Counted from the stretch's first letter, positions 33,605 to 43,484 are shown. The stretch: DNA of 64,000 nt from Candidatus Brocadia sp. (GCA_011525665.1 WYAU01000020.1:1-64000); one strand, 5' to 3'. Translations and numbers: made by a program. The notes: generated from the sequence alone by a model not told the origin.

Positions 33605-34090
33605 TCATGGTGAGCGTTCACGATAATTTCTGTTTGTTATAGCAAAAGGCCAATGCTTTGTGGCATACATTGCCAGTTGCAGCCTGTCAGTAACTCCGGC
33701 CTTTTTAAATAGACTGGTCAGGTGTTTTTTTACGGTCTGTTCCGTCACGCCCAGGGTGCTCATAATTTCCTTGTTCCGGTAACCCTTACAGATCAAGGTA
33801 ACGATTTCTCTCTCTTTTCCGGTCAGTTGATGTATTTCCACATTAGCATCTTGTCTGCAACAGATAAGGTCTTTGAGTTTCTTCCGTTTGAACCAGAGTT
33901 CGCCTGAGGCAACACTCCGTATGGCCTCTTTAACTCCGAAGGACTGGATTCAGGCGATAAGACGCCAATGAGACCTTGTGAAATAAATCCCAGAAGACTT
34001 TCGTCTTCCAGCCGGGGAAGGCAACCCGTCCATAAGAGCAGGATATTTTTGTTTGCAGCCTTGCTGCGCAGGAAACATTTTGGTAACCAT
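33605..34090 (-). pseudogene. Frameshifted NarL/FixJ-type response regulator
   Basis: The intact end (33841-33605, GTG start) is a LuxR-type HTH: LTGKEREIVTLICKGYRNKE and LGVTEQTVKKHLTSLFKKAG. Reading further upstream in the same frame gives EAIRSVASGELWFKRKKLKD; beyond a one-base loss near 33930 another frame continues with NILLLWTGCLPRLEDESLLG and FISQGLIGVLSPESSPSELK, which is the end of a receiver domain (alpha4-beta5-alpha5 and linker). The phosphorylation half is missing or unrecognisable. Both parts together are the tail of a NarL regulator, non-functional unless the HTH alone is expressed. Confidence 0.7.
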
Positions 34091-34260
34091 CAGTGATGGC
34101 GCGGGGACATGCTTTTTTTATTGAATAAAGCCGGTAACGAGCGTAATATAATTGCAATATCGTGTAAAAACTTCCTTTTTAGGAAATTTTATTTTAATTA
34201 TGCGGATTTTCGGAAGGGTGGGTACTGTGAAGGTGATTCGGTGTAAAAACCAACGCCTTA

Positions 34261-34310
34261 ATCGTTCGACTGAGCGCTCACGACGAAGTCCCCCTTTTTT
34301 AAGGGGGACT
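34261..34310. repeat. Composite dispersed repeat (palindrome plus GC hairpin), copy 2
   Basis: ATCGTTCGACTGAGC followed by GCTCACGACGAAGTCCCC (34261-34294) matches the copy at 7901 with two extra bases at the centre. It runs into AGTCCCCC/GGGGGACT (34287-34294 and 34303-34310). It ends 14 nt before the cbiG start codon. Confidence 0.7.
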
Positions 34311-34323
34311 GAAAAGGATTAAG

Positions 34324-35136
34324 TTGAATATAGCTCTTATTACCTTAACGGAAGAAGGACTTAAAACTGCACGAAGGATTGGTACAGGTTTTGATCCACC
34401 GCCTTCTACGTATATATTGAAAAAAACGGGCGAGGGAAATAATTGTAGTATCGGAGACAAGATACCCTCACACATTATTCCTTTTTCAGAACCGCTGCAA
34501 CAACTGGTTAATCGGATCTTCAAACAATATGATGGCCTTGTCTTTGTTATGGCCATGGGGATTGTAGTAAGGGTGATTGCCCAAAACATCCGGGATAAAT
34601 ATACCGACCCGGCAGTGGTTGTGGTTGATGATGTGGGGCGCTTTGTTATCAGTGTGCTTTCAGGTCATGAGGGCGGCGCCAATCAGTTAGCCCACCGGAT
34701 TGCCGCCATCCTGCATACGGATGCCGTGATTACTACCGGCACAGAGGCGCAAAAGGATATTATCGTCGGCATCGGTTGTAAAAAGGGGATTAGTTCGGGG
34801 GCGGTAAAACAATCCATTCTTGATGCCCTTCAAAGAGCTGATCTCAGGTTGGAACGGGTCAGACTCCTCTCTACCATTGATATTAAATCAGAAGAGCCGG
34901 GTTTAGTGCAAGCGGCAGAGGCATTGGGTATCCCGTTAAGGATCGTTTCCAGCCAGGAAATTAAGACGTGTGACCGGGAACATAGTAAGTCAAATTTTGT
35001 GAAAGAAAAAATAGGCGTGTGGGGTGTGTGTGAACCTGCGGCGCTTCTTTCGGGGAGGAAGACCCAATTACTGCTCAAAAAACAGAAATATCCAGGGGTG
35101 ACAGTGGCTATCGCCAGGGAAAACTTTACGTGGTAG
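34324..35136 (+). CDS. cbiG: Cobalt-precorrin-5A hydrolase CbiG
   Basis: The 270-residue protein, start TTG 34324, opens the deltalactone ring of cobalt-precorrin-5A in the anaerobic B12 route. Recognisable parts are MNIALITLTEEGLKTARRIG at the N-terminus, VMAMGIVVRVIAQNIRDKYT with VVVDDVGRFVISVLSGHEGG (the conserved central loop with HEGGAN), and the C-terminal domain GIGCKKGISSGAVKQSILDA. It ends at TAG 35136 and overlaps the following cobJ start by 7 nt. A weak start codon behind a palindromic repeat suggests low expression. Confidence 0.88.
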   Translation: MNIALITLTEEGLKTARRIGTGFDPPPSTYILKKTGEGNNCSIGDKIPSHIIPFSEPLQQLVNRIFKQYDGLVFVMAMGIVVRVIAQNIRDKYTDPAVVVVDDVGRFVISVLSGHEGGANQLAHRIAAILHTDAVITTGTEAQKDIIVGIGCKKGISSGAVKQSILDALQRADLRLERVRLLSTIDIKSEEPGLVQAAEALGIPLRIVSSQEIKTCDREHSKSNFVKEKIGVWGVCEPAALLSGRKTQLLLKKQKYPGVTVAIARENFTW

Positions 35137-35846
35137 GCATCGGCCCCGGGGCGAGGAACGAGATTAGCCAGAGGGCATTGGACGCACTCAAAAATTCAGA
35201 AACGATCGTTGGCTATACACTGTATGTGGATCTGGTGAAGGATATTATAGGAAAGAAACAGATTATTGCCACAGCCATGCGTAAGGAAATCGAGCGCGTA
35301 GAACTGGCGATTCAGGAAGCCCTGGCGGGAAAGATTGTGTCTATAATCAGCAGCGGTGATCCGGGCGTTTATGGTATGGCCGGACTTGCGCTGGAAATAA
35401 TTGCCAAAGAAAACTGCGACTTATCTGTAGAAATTATTTCAGGCATTTCCGCCGCCAATGCCGCTGCCGCTGTGCTCGGAGCGCCGCTTATGCACGACTA
35501 TGCCGTTATCAGTCTCAGTGACTTGCTCACACCATGGGAAATCATAGAAAAACGCGTGAAATGTGCTGCCGAGGCCGATTTTGTTATCGTCTTATACAAT
35601 CCTAGGAGTTCTCAGCGGGACTGGCAGATTGAGAAAACCGCCGATATCGTACTCAGGCATAAATCACCATCTACCCCGGTGGGCATTGTAAAGGATGTGT
35701 CCCGGGAAGATGAATCAGTTATTATTACGACACTTGACAAAATGACCTCTCACCCTATTGACATGACGACCGTTATTATCATCGGGAATTCCACTACCTT
35801 TCACTATCGTGGTTACATGATAACAAAACGGGGGTATCAATTGTAG
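35130..35846 (+). CDS. cobJ: Precorrin-3B C17-methyltransferase (CobJ/CbiH)
   Basis: The protein has the SAM-dependent tetrapyrrole methyltransferase fold: VGIGPGARNEISQRALDALK at the N-terminus, VSIISSGDPGVYGMAGLALE, VEIISGISAANAAAAVLGAP, ISLSDLLTPWEIIEKRVKCA, and VILYNPRS-like VIVLYNPRSSQRDW. This is the CobJ/CbiH ring-contraction enzyme (C17). The only start codon available is GTG 35130, which leaves out part of the first strand (GKLYVVGIGPG is encoded but the first four residues lie upstream). The open frame extends upstream to about 35034 without an ATG/GTG/TTG, overlapping cbiG. Either a rare start, coupling to cbiG, or a defect is possible. Confidence 0.85.
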   Translation: MVGIGPGARNEISQRALDALKNSETIVGYTLYVDLVKDIIGKKQIIATAMRKEIERVELAIQEALAGKIVSIISSGDPGVYGMAGLALEIIAKENCDLSVEIISGISAANAAAAVLGAPLMHDYAVISLSDLLTPWEIIEKRVKCAAEADFVIVLYNPRSSQRDWQIEKTADIVLRHKSPSTPVGIVKDVSREDESVIITTLDKMTSHPIDMTTVIIIGNSTTFHYRGYMITKRGYQL

Positions 35847-35981
35847 CGAATGGTTTTCTTCTCCGGTTATAACCCCTGCAAGTGATGTTCATTGAATTTC
35901 AAACACCCCCCTCATCCCCTGTTTACTGGGGGGGAATTTGGGGGGAAGTCTTCAAAGACCTAGTTAAAAAAGGAGTCTGGT

Positions 35982-36308
35982 ATGTCAAAGAAAAAATTGC
36001 CTGCACAGTATCTGAAAATTAAAAAAAGGCATGAGAAATTTTTCCGTGCGATCGAGGAGCTTGGCAATGTGGTCAGGCAGGAGGGGCCTCTGGATGAAAG
36101 GACTGCGCATCTGATCCAACTCGCTGCGGCTGCGACGATTCACTCCGAAGGCGCGGTTCACAGTCACGTAAGAAGGGCGCTGGAAGCAGGGGTAGAACCC
36201 GAAGAGATATATCACGCGCTTATCCTTCTTACCAGCACCATCGGGTTTCCGACCGTTGTCGCTGCATTAAGTTGGGCGGATGATATCATAGGGGGTGGGA
36301 ATACATAA
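35982..36308 (+). CDS. Carboxymuconolactone decarboxylase/AhpD-like family protein
   Basis: This 108-residue helical protein fits the CMD family: ELGNVVRQEGPLDERTAHLI, then LAAAATIHSEGAVHSHVRRA, and EAGVEPEEIYHALILLTSTI. The paired active-site Cys of AhpD alkylhydroperoxidases is absent (Ser-Glu-Gly-Ala-Val-His instead), as in one CMD subgroup of unknown activity, so peroxidase function is unlikely. ATG 35982 follows AAAAAGGAG. The next gene begins 18 nt downstream, suggesting one transcript. Confidence 0.8.
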   Translation: MSKKKLPAQYLKIKKRHEKFFRAIEELGNVVRQEGPLDERTAHLIQLAAAATIHSEGAVHSHVRRALEAGVEPEEIYHALILLTSTIGFPTVVAALSWADDIIGGGNT

Positions 36309-36326
36309 GGGCTTGAATTTTTTGGA

Positions 36327-38594
36327 ATGAAAAGTGGAGAAAAGAAGTTTACAATGCAAACGATAAGGCATGCGCTTATGGCTAAATTTTTATTGCTCTT
36401 TAGCCGCAAGAAATACTCTCTTCCGGTCCGTAGTCTCATCCTGTCACTTTTTATGAAAGGCTGTGTATTTAACGATATGAATGCAAACGAGAATGGTGTG
36501 CCTCTGCCATCACAACAGGAAACAACAACCTCCCACAAGAGAAACCCCAACCGCTTGATTCATGAGAAAAGCCCTTATCTTCAACAGCATGCGTATAATC
36601 CCGTCGACTGGTATCCGTGGGGTGAAGAGGCGTTCCAGAAGGCCATAAACGAGAATAAGCCCATCTTTCTTTCCATCGGGTATTCAACATGCCATTGGTG
36701 CCATGTTATGGAATATGAATCATTCGAGGATGAAGAGGTTGCGAAAATTCTGAATGAAAGTTTTGTCTCCATAAAAGTTGACAGGGAAGAACGTCCTGAT
36801 CTGGACAATATTTACATGTCTGTCTGTCAAGCCATGACCGGCAGCGGCGGCTGGCCTCTTAATCTCTTCCTGACCCCGGAAAGAAAGCCTTTTTTTTCCG
36901 GCACGTATTTCCCGAAAACAGAGCGGTATGGAAACCCTGGATTCATCGCTATTCTGAAACAGATATCGAATCTCTGGAAAACGAATAAAGAGAGCGTCGT
37001 TGCATCGAGTGAACAGATAACAAAGGTCCTGCAATCCATGGCTGCTATAACACCGGGAGAAATCCTGACTCAAGAGACGCTAAAACATGCTTACGAACAG
37101 TTACGGGATAATTTTGACATGATCTATGGTGGTTTTGGCTCTTCTCCCAAATTTCCCACACCACATAACTATACCTTTCTCCTTCGATGGTGGAAGCGAA
37201 GTAATGATCCCATGGCCCTGGAGATGGTTGAAAAGACACTTGAACGGATGGGAAGGGGTGGCATGTACGATCAATTGGGAGGCGGATTTCACCGGTATTC
37301 CACGGATGAATATTGGCTTGTTCCTCATTTCGAAAAAATGCTTTATGACCAGGCGCTGATTGCTATGGCTTATACTGAGGCCTATCAGTCCACGGGAAAA
37401 CCCTATTATGCCGATATAGTGAAAGGTATCTTTAGGTATGTCCTGAGGGATATGACCTCTCCGGAAGGGGGGTTTTATTCAGCCGAAGATGCTGATAGTG
37501 AAGGTGTTGAGGGTAAGTTTTATGTATGGACGCCCGATGAGATTGTAAAGATTTTAGGCGAAAAGGATGGTCGGATATTCTGTGATTATTACGATGTTTC
37601 CCGGGAAGGGAATTTTGAGGAAAAGAACATCTTGCACGTGGATAAGCCGTTGGATGCATTTGCCAAACTGGAGGGTATAAAACCGGAAGAACTCCGGGAA
37701 TTATTACGCTCGGCCCGGGAAAAACTCTTTGCTGTGCGGGAGAAACGCGTCCGTCCTCACAAAGACGACAAGATACTTACCTCCTGGAATGGTTTGATGA
37801 TTGCTGCCCTTGCCAGGGGCGCTCAGGCACTACACGAACCTGAATATGCACAAATGGCAGTGCGTGCAACCGATTTTATTTTGAATGCGTTACACCGGAA
37901 GGATGGGACATTATTAAGACGCCATCGTTTGGGAGAATCTGCTATTTCTGGTTATCTGGATGACTATGCCTATTTTGTCTGGGGCTTAATTGAACTTTAT
38001 GAGGCTACTTTTGAGACAAAATACCTTAAAATAGCTTTAGAACTCAACAAGCAAATGGTTGAAAATTTCTGGGATGAAAAAGGAGGTGGGTTTTTCTTTA
38101 GTGGCAAGAGAAATGAACAACTTATTGCCCAAACGAAGGAAATTTACGATGGGGCAACTCCTTCAGGGAATTCGGTCGCTTTATTTAATATTTTACGATT
38201 AGAACGTATGACGGGGAATCCGGGTTTGGGGAAGATAGGGGAACAACTTGTGAAAACATTTGGAGAAACGATAAGCCAGCATCCGTCAGGTTATACCCAT
38301 TTCCTGTGTGCCCTGGATTTTGCTCTGGGTCCTACAAGGGAGATTGTCATTGCAGGTGAGCCTGATCACAAGGATACAAAGCAGATACTCGAAGAAATAG
38401 GGAAGCGGTTTCTCCCCAGAAAGATTGTTCTCCTGAATTCCCCGAAAGATACATCTCTTGAGGAAATTGCAGAATTTGTAAAGGAGCAAAAACCCATCGA
38501 TGGCAGGGCAACTGTCTATGTCTGCGAGAATTATGCCTGCAAGTCCCCTGTAAACAATATCAATCAGATAATACAACTATTGGATGAACCATAA
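36327..38594 (+). CDS. YyaL/SPATA20-type thioredoxin-domain protein (DUF255)
   Basis: The 755-residue protein has an N-terminal thioredoxin-like DUF255 domain starting at [20 protein letters not shown] and containing [20 protein letters not shown], then [20 protein letters not shown]. An (alpha/alpha)-barrel glycosidase-like domain follows ([31 protein letters not shown]). The family is widespread and its function is poorly known. The first 50 residues before [11 protein letters not shown] are not family sequence; ATG 36478 is a shorter start that fits other members, whereas the longer start adds a hydrophobic stretch ([11 protein letters not shown]) that could be a signal. Confidence 0.85.
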   Translation: MKSGEKKFTMQTIRHALMAKFLLLFSRKKYSLPVRSLILSLFMKGCVFNDMNANENGVPLPSQQETTTSHKRNPNRLIHEKSPYLQQHAYNPVDWYPWGEEAFQKAINENKPIFLSIGYSTCHWCHVMEYESFEDEEVAKILNESFVSIKVDREERPDLDNIYMSVCQAMTGSGGWPLNLFLTPERKPFFSGTYFPKTERYGNPGFIAILKQISNLWKTNKESVVASSEQITKVLQSMAAITPGEILTQETLKHAYEQLRDNFDMIYGGFGSSPKFPTPHNYTFLLRWWKRSNDPMALEMVEKTLERMGRGGMYDQLGGGFHRYSTDEYWLVPHFEKMLYDQALIAMAYTEAYQSTGKPYYADIVKGIFRYVLRDMTSPEGGFYSAEDADSEGVEGKFYVWTPDEIVKILGEKDGRIFCDYYDVSREGNFEEKNILHVDKPLDAFAKLEGIKPEELRELLRSAREKLFAVREKRVRPHKDDKILTSWNGLMIAALARGAQALHEPEYAQMAVRATDFILNALHRKDGTLLRRHRLGESAISGYLDDYAYFVWGLIELYEATFETKYLKIALELNKQMVENFWDEKGGGFFFSGKRNEQLIAQTKEIYDGATPSGNSVALFNILRLERMTGNPGLGKIGEQLVKTFGETISQHPSGYTHFLCALDFALGPTREIVIAGEPDHKDTKQILEEIGKRFLPRKIVLLNSPKDTSLEEIAEFVKEQKPIDGRATVYVCENYACKSPVNNINQIIQLLDEP

Positions 38595-38614
38595 AGCTTG
38601 TTATTATCTGTGTT

Positions 38615-39770
38615 ATGATCGATTTCATCTTGTTCTGTGCCAGTCTTACCTCTTTTGCCCTTTGGTTCGTGCTGTGGCTTATGCCTGTGCGCTGGCGCAT
38701 GTCGGAACGATGGGAGGCCTCCGATTGTATACACACGGAGACTACCCAATGGCCAGGCTTGTCCGTTATTGTGCCTGCACGAAACGAAAGCGCATCCCTT
38801 CCGCTGACATTACCCTCGTGGCTCTGTCAGGACTATCCAAAATCGGAAATCATACTGATAGACGATGAATCAAGCGATGGTACAGCGGAATGTGCAAAAG
38901 GTATTTCAGTGCAGGCAGGTCGAAGTGTAAAGGTCATCCGCGGCACCCCTCCGCCAACCGGGTGGACCGGTAAACTGTGGGCGCTTGAACAAGGAGTAAG
39001 GGCTTCGGCAGGAGAATGGTTATTGTTTACCGACGCCGATATCCGTCATAGCCCAAATCTATGGCGAGGACTGGTGGCTAAGGCATTCAAAGAACAAAGG
39101 GACATGGTTTCATTGATGGCCCTGCTGGATACGCACGGGTTGTGGGCGCGTTTGTTGATTCCTGCCTTCGTTTATTTTTTTCACGTCTTGTATCCCTTTA
39201 AGATGGTACAGAACTTGCAATCAAAAAAATCAGCGGCCGCAGGTGGCTGTATACTCATTTCACGCCAAGCCCTGGATAAAATTGGTGGTATAGCGGAATA
39301 TTCTAATGCCTTGATAGACGATATTGCGCTTGCAAGAAAGATCAAAGATGCCGGGATGCCTCTGTCTTTCACTGACGAAATCGGTCGTAAGTGTCCGCCC
39401 CTACTGCCATCTTCGTGATGTCTGGAATATGGTTGCGCGCAATGCCTTTGCACAATTGAAATATTCATGGTTGGCTTTGGCTGGAACAGCGCTGGGATTG
39501 ATTACTTTGTTTGTAGTGCCCCTCGTAGGGATTTGTGCATTTATGTTCGGAAATGCCTTGCAAGTGACAATTTTGTCATCAAGTTTCTCCTATTTTATGA
39601 TGGTATTTATGTACATGCCTACACTACGTTTTTTTGAGTTGGGTATATGGAGGGCATTTACGTTGCCCGTGGCCGGCATATTCTATCTTGCTATGACACT
39701 GTCTTCTGCGATTAATTATCTTTCTGGCCGGCACAACTGGCGAGGCGCCCGTCAGAAAAGCGATCATTGA
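38615..39770 (+). pseudogene. hpnB: HpnB-like family 2 glycosyltransferase, frameshifted
   Basis: Two overlapping frames encode one enzyme. The first (from ATG 38615) runs through a membrane segment, LSVIVPARNESASLPLTLPS, DDESSDGTAEC, FTDADIRHSPNLW and DDIALARKIKDAGMP, i.e. the GT-A fold with its DxD (FTDAD) and downstream acidic motifs. It stops at TGA 39418. The next frame continues with SVRPYCHLRDVWNMVARNAF and a hydrophobic C-terminus (YSWLALAGTALGLITLFVVP). An extra G near 39383 accounts for the break. Hopene-associated HpnB enzymes have exactly this continuation (SVRPY, DIW, MVARTAF). Confidence 0.8.
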
Positions 39771-39983
39771 AATGGGGCATTGTGAATAAACTCGACAATT
39801 TGTGGGATTGTATTTTGTAAATGAATTCAATGCTTATCAATAATGGATTCTAACAAAAATGCAATATCGGACGATAACTGAGTCATGAAAATTTTGAAAC
39901 AGGGGTAAAGGTGAGCGATTAAACTTTTGAGCTGAGGTTTGAAGATAAGGTATGAAGTTTTATTTCCAACGCGGGTAATAATT

Positions 39984-41171
39984 ATGAGAAGAATACATAT
40001 AAATAATGCAGTACCGGGGATGGTGCTTGGGAAAACGATTTATGGATATAACTATGAATTGCTGTTAAACAGGGGAGTTGCTTTGACAGATGCGTATATT
40101 AGGCTCCTGAAAAACAGGGGGTTTATCAGGATTTATATCGATGATGAAGAGACGGAGGATATTGTTCTTGAAGACCCGATATCCGATAAAATCCGTATTA
40201 TGTCTACTAAAGACATTTTTAAAACATACAAAGTAACGCAGTCCTCTATTGCAAATATAGAGGCAGATACCGCTGAGTCTGTTATAAAATGCATTAACAC
40301 ACCAAAGGTCAAAAAGTCGTTTCAGGAAAGTCACGCCTTTAAACAACTGTGTAACGATATTAATTATTTTCTCGATGAAATCATGAATCAGGATATTTTA
40401 TCGGGATTAAATTCGATAAAGAGCTTTGATAACTATACGTACGAACACTCCGTTGATACGGCGGTGATTGCGCTGATTATTGCGAAAAGGTTGTGTCTTG
40501 GCAAGGAAAAGCTGGTGCAGATTGCGATTGGCGAGTTTCTTCACGATATTGGAAAGATCTTTGTAGACGAAAAGATTGTCAATAAGCCCGGTAAATTGAC
40601 GGCAGATGAGTTTGAGCAGGTAAAACTCCATGCCACTTACGGATATGAACTACTCAAGGACATTCAAAATATTGGGATAGCTTCTGCCCACATCCCGTAT
40701 CAGCATCACGAGAGACAGGACGGTACGGGTTATCCCCGGGGTCTGAAAGGCACCAATAAACTCGATAGCAAGGGTGTTACATACACCGAGCGCGAGAAAA
40801 TGATCCTAATCGCAGAAATCGCAGCGCTTGCGGATGTTTATGATGCCTGTAGTTCAGATCGGCCCTATCGTCCAGGGTTACCACCGGACGTGGTCTTTGA
40901 ACTTATAAGAGCCGGCGCAGGGTCTCAGTTCAACAAAGAATTGGTGGATTGTTTTTTGGGTGCGGTGCCGAAATATCCGGTAGGCTTTGAAGTGAAGATC
41001 AAGAATGGCACGTATAAGGATTTTACAGGGGTTGTCGCTGCGTTAAATTTACACCAGCTATCGAAACCAAAGGTAAAACTGCTCCACGATGACAAAAAAA
41101 ACAAGATTAGTCCTATTGAAATCGATTTAAGTTCGCAAGGAGTTACCATAGAGATGGAATGTGTTTGTTAG
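39984..41171 (+). CDS. HD-GYP domain protein (c-di-GMP phosphodiesterase)
   Basis: The 395-residue protein (ATG 39984) has an N-terminal domain of about 140 residues (MRRIHINNAVPGMVLGKTIY, a DUF3391-like or PilZ-less regulatory fold), then an HD-GYP domain with H155, HD at 187-188 (FLHDIGKIFVDEKIVNK), H216 in KLHATYGYEL, H241/H242 (PYQHHERQDGTGYPRGLKG) and the GYP motif at 249-251. It should hydrolyse c-di-GMP to GMP. The C-terminal 70 residues end in KPKVKLLHDDKKNKISPIEI. It overlaps the malic enzyme gene (convergent) by 4 nt. Confidence 0.88.
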   Translation: MRRIHINNAVPGMVLGKTIYGYNYELLLNRGVALTDAYIRLLKNRGFIRIYIDDEETEDIVLEDPISDKIRIMSTKDIFKTYKVTQSSIANIEADTAESVIKCINTPKVKKSFQESHAFKQLCNDINYFLDEIMNQDILSGLNSIKSFDNYTYEHSVDTAVIALIIAKRLCLGKEKLVQIAIGEFLHDIGKIFVDEKIVNKPGKLTADEFEQVKLHATYGYELLKDIQNIGIASAHIPYQHHERQDGTGYPRGLKGTNKLDSKGVTYTEREKMILIAEIAALADVYDACSSDRPYRPGLPPDVVFELIRAGAGSQFNKELVDCFLGAVPKYPVGFEVKIKNGTYKDFTGVVAALNLHQLSKPKVKLLHDDKKNKISPIEIDLSSQGVTIEMECVC

Positions 41172-42580
41172 GGTATTTGCCGAGTAGCCACGCCGCTTTT
41201 GACAGCAGCGTCAGCTACCGCTCTTGCCACTTCTTTATGAACCTTTTCATTGAAGACGCTCGGAATGATGTAGTCCTCAGACAAATGTTCTTCATCAATG
41301 GTATTGGCAATGGCGTATGCCGCCGCCCTGTTCATTTCGTCATTGATTGTTGTTGCACCAATGTCTAACGCCCCCCTGAAAAGACCGGGAAAACAAAGCA
41401 CGTTATTAATCTGATTGTGATAATCTGAACGGCCTGTGGCGATAATCCGTGCAATGCCCTCGATCGAATCCGGCTCTATTTCCGGGTTGGGATTTGCCAT
41501 GGCAAATACGATGGGATCATGGCTCATGGTTTTTACCATATCTTTCGTAATAATATTCGGTCCGGAGACACCAACGAAAACGTCCTTTCCCCGCATCGCA
41601 TCGGCAATCGTTCCTTTTTCATTATGTGGATTTGTAATTTGTGCCAGCTCATTCTTGGCAGCGTTCATATGAATTGCCCTTCCTTTATAAAGAATTCCTG
41701 ACGTATCGCAGACTACAATATTCTTTACTCCGGTGCTGAGAAGTATTTTTGCAATCGACGTTCCGGCAGCACCCGCGCCGCTGATTACGACGGAAATATT
41801 TTCCATTTTCTTTCCTGCCACCTTTAATGCGTTAATAAGACCCGCAAGGCAGACCACCGCCGTGCCGTGCTGATCATCGTGGAAGACTGGTACGTTTAAG
41901 GCTGCCTTTAATCTTTTTTCAACCTCAAAACAGCGGGGGGCGGAGATATCTTCGAGATTAATACCCCCAAAAGTGGGGGCAATTGTAAGAATCGTTTTCA
42001 CTATTTCGTCCACATCCCTGGTGTTTAGCAAAATGGGGAATGCATCGATATTGCCAAACGCCTTGAATAACATAGCCTTGCCTTCCATAACGGGCATACC
42101 GGCGACAGGACCGGTATCGCCTAATCCCAGGATGGCCGTGCCGTCAGTGATAACAGCGACTGTATTCTTGATAATTGTATATTCCATGGCTAGTTCCGGT
42201 CTCTCTTGGATGGCCTTGCAAACTTTTGCAACGCCGGGCGTATAAACCCTCGAGAGATCTTCAAAGGTAGTTATGCTGATGCGGTTGCTCAAAAAAATCT
42301 TTCCTTTTTCATGGAGTTCGAAGACCTTGTCTTTGACGCTGATAACCTCAACAAGGTCTTTTCCGAGAGACGAAAGGGCATCCATAATCTCTGCGACTTG
42401 TTTGTCCGTGCTGACATAAACGGCAAGGTCTCTAATCTTAAATTCTCTATCCGCCTTGATGATCTGAATATTGCCCATACTTCCCCCCATCTTGCCAATG
42501 GCGCTAAGAGCCTTGCCTAATGTGCCGGGGACATTTTTTAGTCTTAAACGAAAGGTCACGAGATTTTCAGTCAGTTTCAT
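41168..42580 (-). CDS. maeB: NAD(P)-dependent malic enzyme with N-terminal ACT domain
   Basis: From ATG 42580 the protein is 470 residues. Residues about 5-85 are an ACT domain (TFRLRLKNVPGTLGKALSAI), a usual ligand-binding regulatory unit. The malic enzyme core follows: SRVYTPGVAKVCKAIQERPE, VITDGTAILGLGDTGPVAGM, FHDDQHGTAVVCLAGLINAL and the NAD-binding SGAGAAGTSIAKILLSTG. It decarboxylates malate to pyruvate. ACT-fused malic enzymes are known in some bacteria and archaea. The upstream start at 42619 has no better ribosome site. Confidence 0.9.
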   Translation of the reverse strand: MKLTENLVTFRLRLKNVPGTLGKALSAIGKMGGSMGNIQIIKADREFKIRDLAVYVSTDKQVAEIMDALSSLGKDLVEVISVKDKVFELHEKGKIFLSNRISITTFEDLSRVYTPGVAKVCKAIQERPELAMEYTIIKNTVAVITDGTAILGLGDTGPVAGMPVMEGKAMLFKAFGNIDAFPILLNTRDVDEIVKTILTIAPTFGGINLEDISAPRCFEVEKRLKAALNVPVFHDDQHGTAVVCLAGLINALKVAGKKMENISVVISGAGAAGTSIAKILLSTGVKNIVVCDTSGILYKGRAIHMNAAKNELAQITNPHNEKGTIADAMRGKDVFVGVSGPNIITKDMVKTMSHDPIVFAMANPNPEIEPDSIEGIARIIATGRSDYHNQINNVLCFPGLFRGALDIGATTINDEMNRAAAYAIANTIDEEHLSEDYIIPSVFNEKVHKEVARAVADAAVKSGVATRQIP

Positions 42581-42663
42581 TATGTAAATCCGGGGTGAAA
42601 AATTTTTGGCAAAAAACAAAGACTGTCGTTAACAATGAATAACGTTAATGTGTTTAATACACC

Positions 42664-42692
42664 TTGATTACAAACGCTTAGATCGGTATAAT
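42664..42692 (+). promoter_or_regulatory. Sigma-70 promoter of the phosphoesterase gene
   Basis: TTGATT (42664-42669), 17-nt spacer, perfect TATAAT (42687-42692). The ATG at 42742 follows after a short leader with GGGAAGGCAAGG. Confidence 0.75.
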
Positions 42693-42741
42693 ATGAAATT
42701 CTATAATATTTATTTGCGGGAAGGCAAGGGAAATACTTAAT

Positions 42742-43437
42742 ATGAAGATACTTATACTATCAGATATTCACGGTAATAGAGAGGCCCTGGATGCTGTGTG
42801 CGAAAAAGCCGATATGGTGTTTTGTCTGGGTGATTTGGTGAATTACGGACCGTATCCCGGTGCCTGTATTGAGCGAATAAGAGGTCTAACCGATAAAGTT
42901 GTTCGTGGAAATCATGATAATGCGGTGGGGAAGGATATGGACTGCGGCTGTTCTCCAAAGTACAAAGAGTTAAGCGATGCGGGCAAGATGTTTACGAAAA
43001 ATGCCTTACATGCAGGCGAGAAAGATTTTCTTGGTAATTTGCCGGTAACATTAAATGTAGAAATAGAAGGGAAGAGGTTTGTGCTGTCACATGGATCACC
43101 TGGCGGCGATATGTATAAATATCTCAGGCCGGATGTCTCTGATGAGCAATTTAAGACTGAATTAACAAACGTCACAGCCGATATCGTCTTTCTGGGTCAT
43201 ACCCACTTTCCCATGGTGCGTAAAATAAATGGTGTGACCGTTGTGAACCCCGGGAGTGTGGGTCAGCCGCGTGATGGCATTCCTCTGGCGTCGTACGCTG
43301 TCTGGGAGGATGGGCGTATTGAGATAAAGCGGGTTCGCTATGATATTGAGGCAACCGTGAAAGGATTGCAGTCAACCGCTATTCCCTCCGCTCAGGTTTC
43401 GATGCTTGCAAAGATCCTGAGGGAAGGGGGGATGTAG
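42742..43437 (+). CDS. Calcineurin-like metallophosphoesterase (YfcE/DHH-independent family)
   Basis: The 231-residue protein has the metal-binding set of the family: LSDIHGNREALDAV, CLGDLVNYGPYPGACI, VRGNHDNAV, LSHGSPGG, and FLGHTHFPMVRKINGVTVVN PGSVGQPRDG near the end. The Asp/His/Asn ligands would bind two Mn2+ or Fe ions. Natural substrates of such enzymes are poorly defined; cyclic nucleotide, phosphoprotein and nucleotide phosphatases all use this fold. The gene has its own promoter and leads into grpE 114 nt on. Confidence 0.85.
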   Translation: MKILILSDIHGNREALDAVCEKADMVFCLGDLVNYGPYPGACIERIRGLTDKVVRGNHDNAVGKDMDCGCSPKYKELSDAGKMFTKNALHAGEKDFLGNLPVTLNVEIEGKRFVLSHGSPGGDMYKYLRPDVSDEQFKTELTNVTADIVFLGHTHFPMVRKINGVTVVNPGSVGQPRDGIPLASYAVWEDGRIEIKRVRYDIEATVKGLQSTAIPSAQVSMLAKILREGGM

Positions 43438-43456
43438 CCACATGGCCGGCAAGCAC

Positions 43457-43484
43457 TTGCCTTTTTTAATTATTGTATTATAAT
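43457..43484 (+). promoter_or_regulatory. Candidate promoter of grpE-dnaK
   Basis: TTGCCT (43457-43462), 16-nt spacer, perfect TATAAT (43479-43484), about 68 nt before the grpE ATG. No CIRCE palindrome and no clear sigma-32 element was seen. Confidence 0.5.

Noticed and set aside
34190-34260. Possible cobalamin riboswitch before cbiG
   Set aside because: A short ACTGTGA-like segment occurs, but the B12-box and conserved core are missing; no candidate structure could be built.
35077-35082. A6 run as a programmed -1 frameshift site joining CbiG to CobJ
   Set aside because: The codon phase (AAA AAA CAG) does not fit a slippery heptamer and a shift there would remove the last strand of CbiG.
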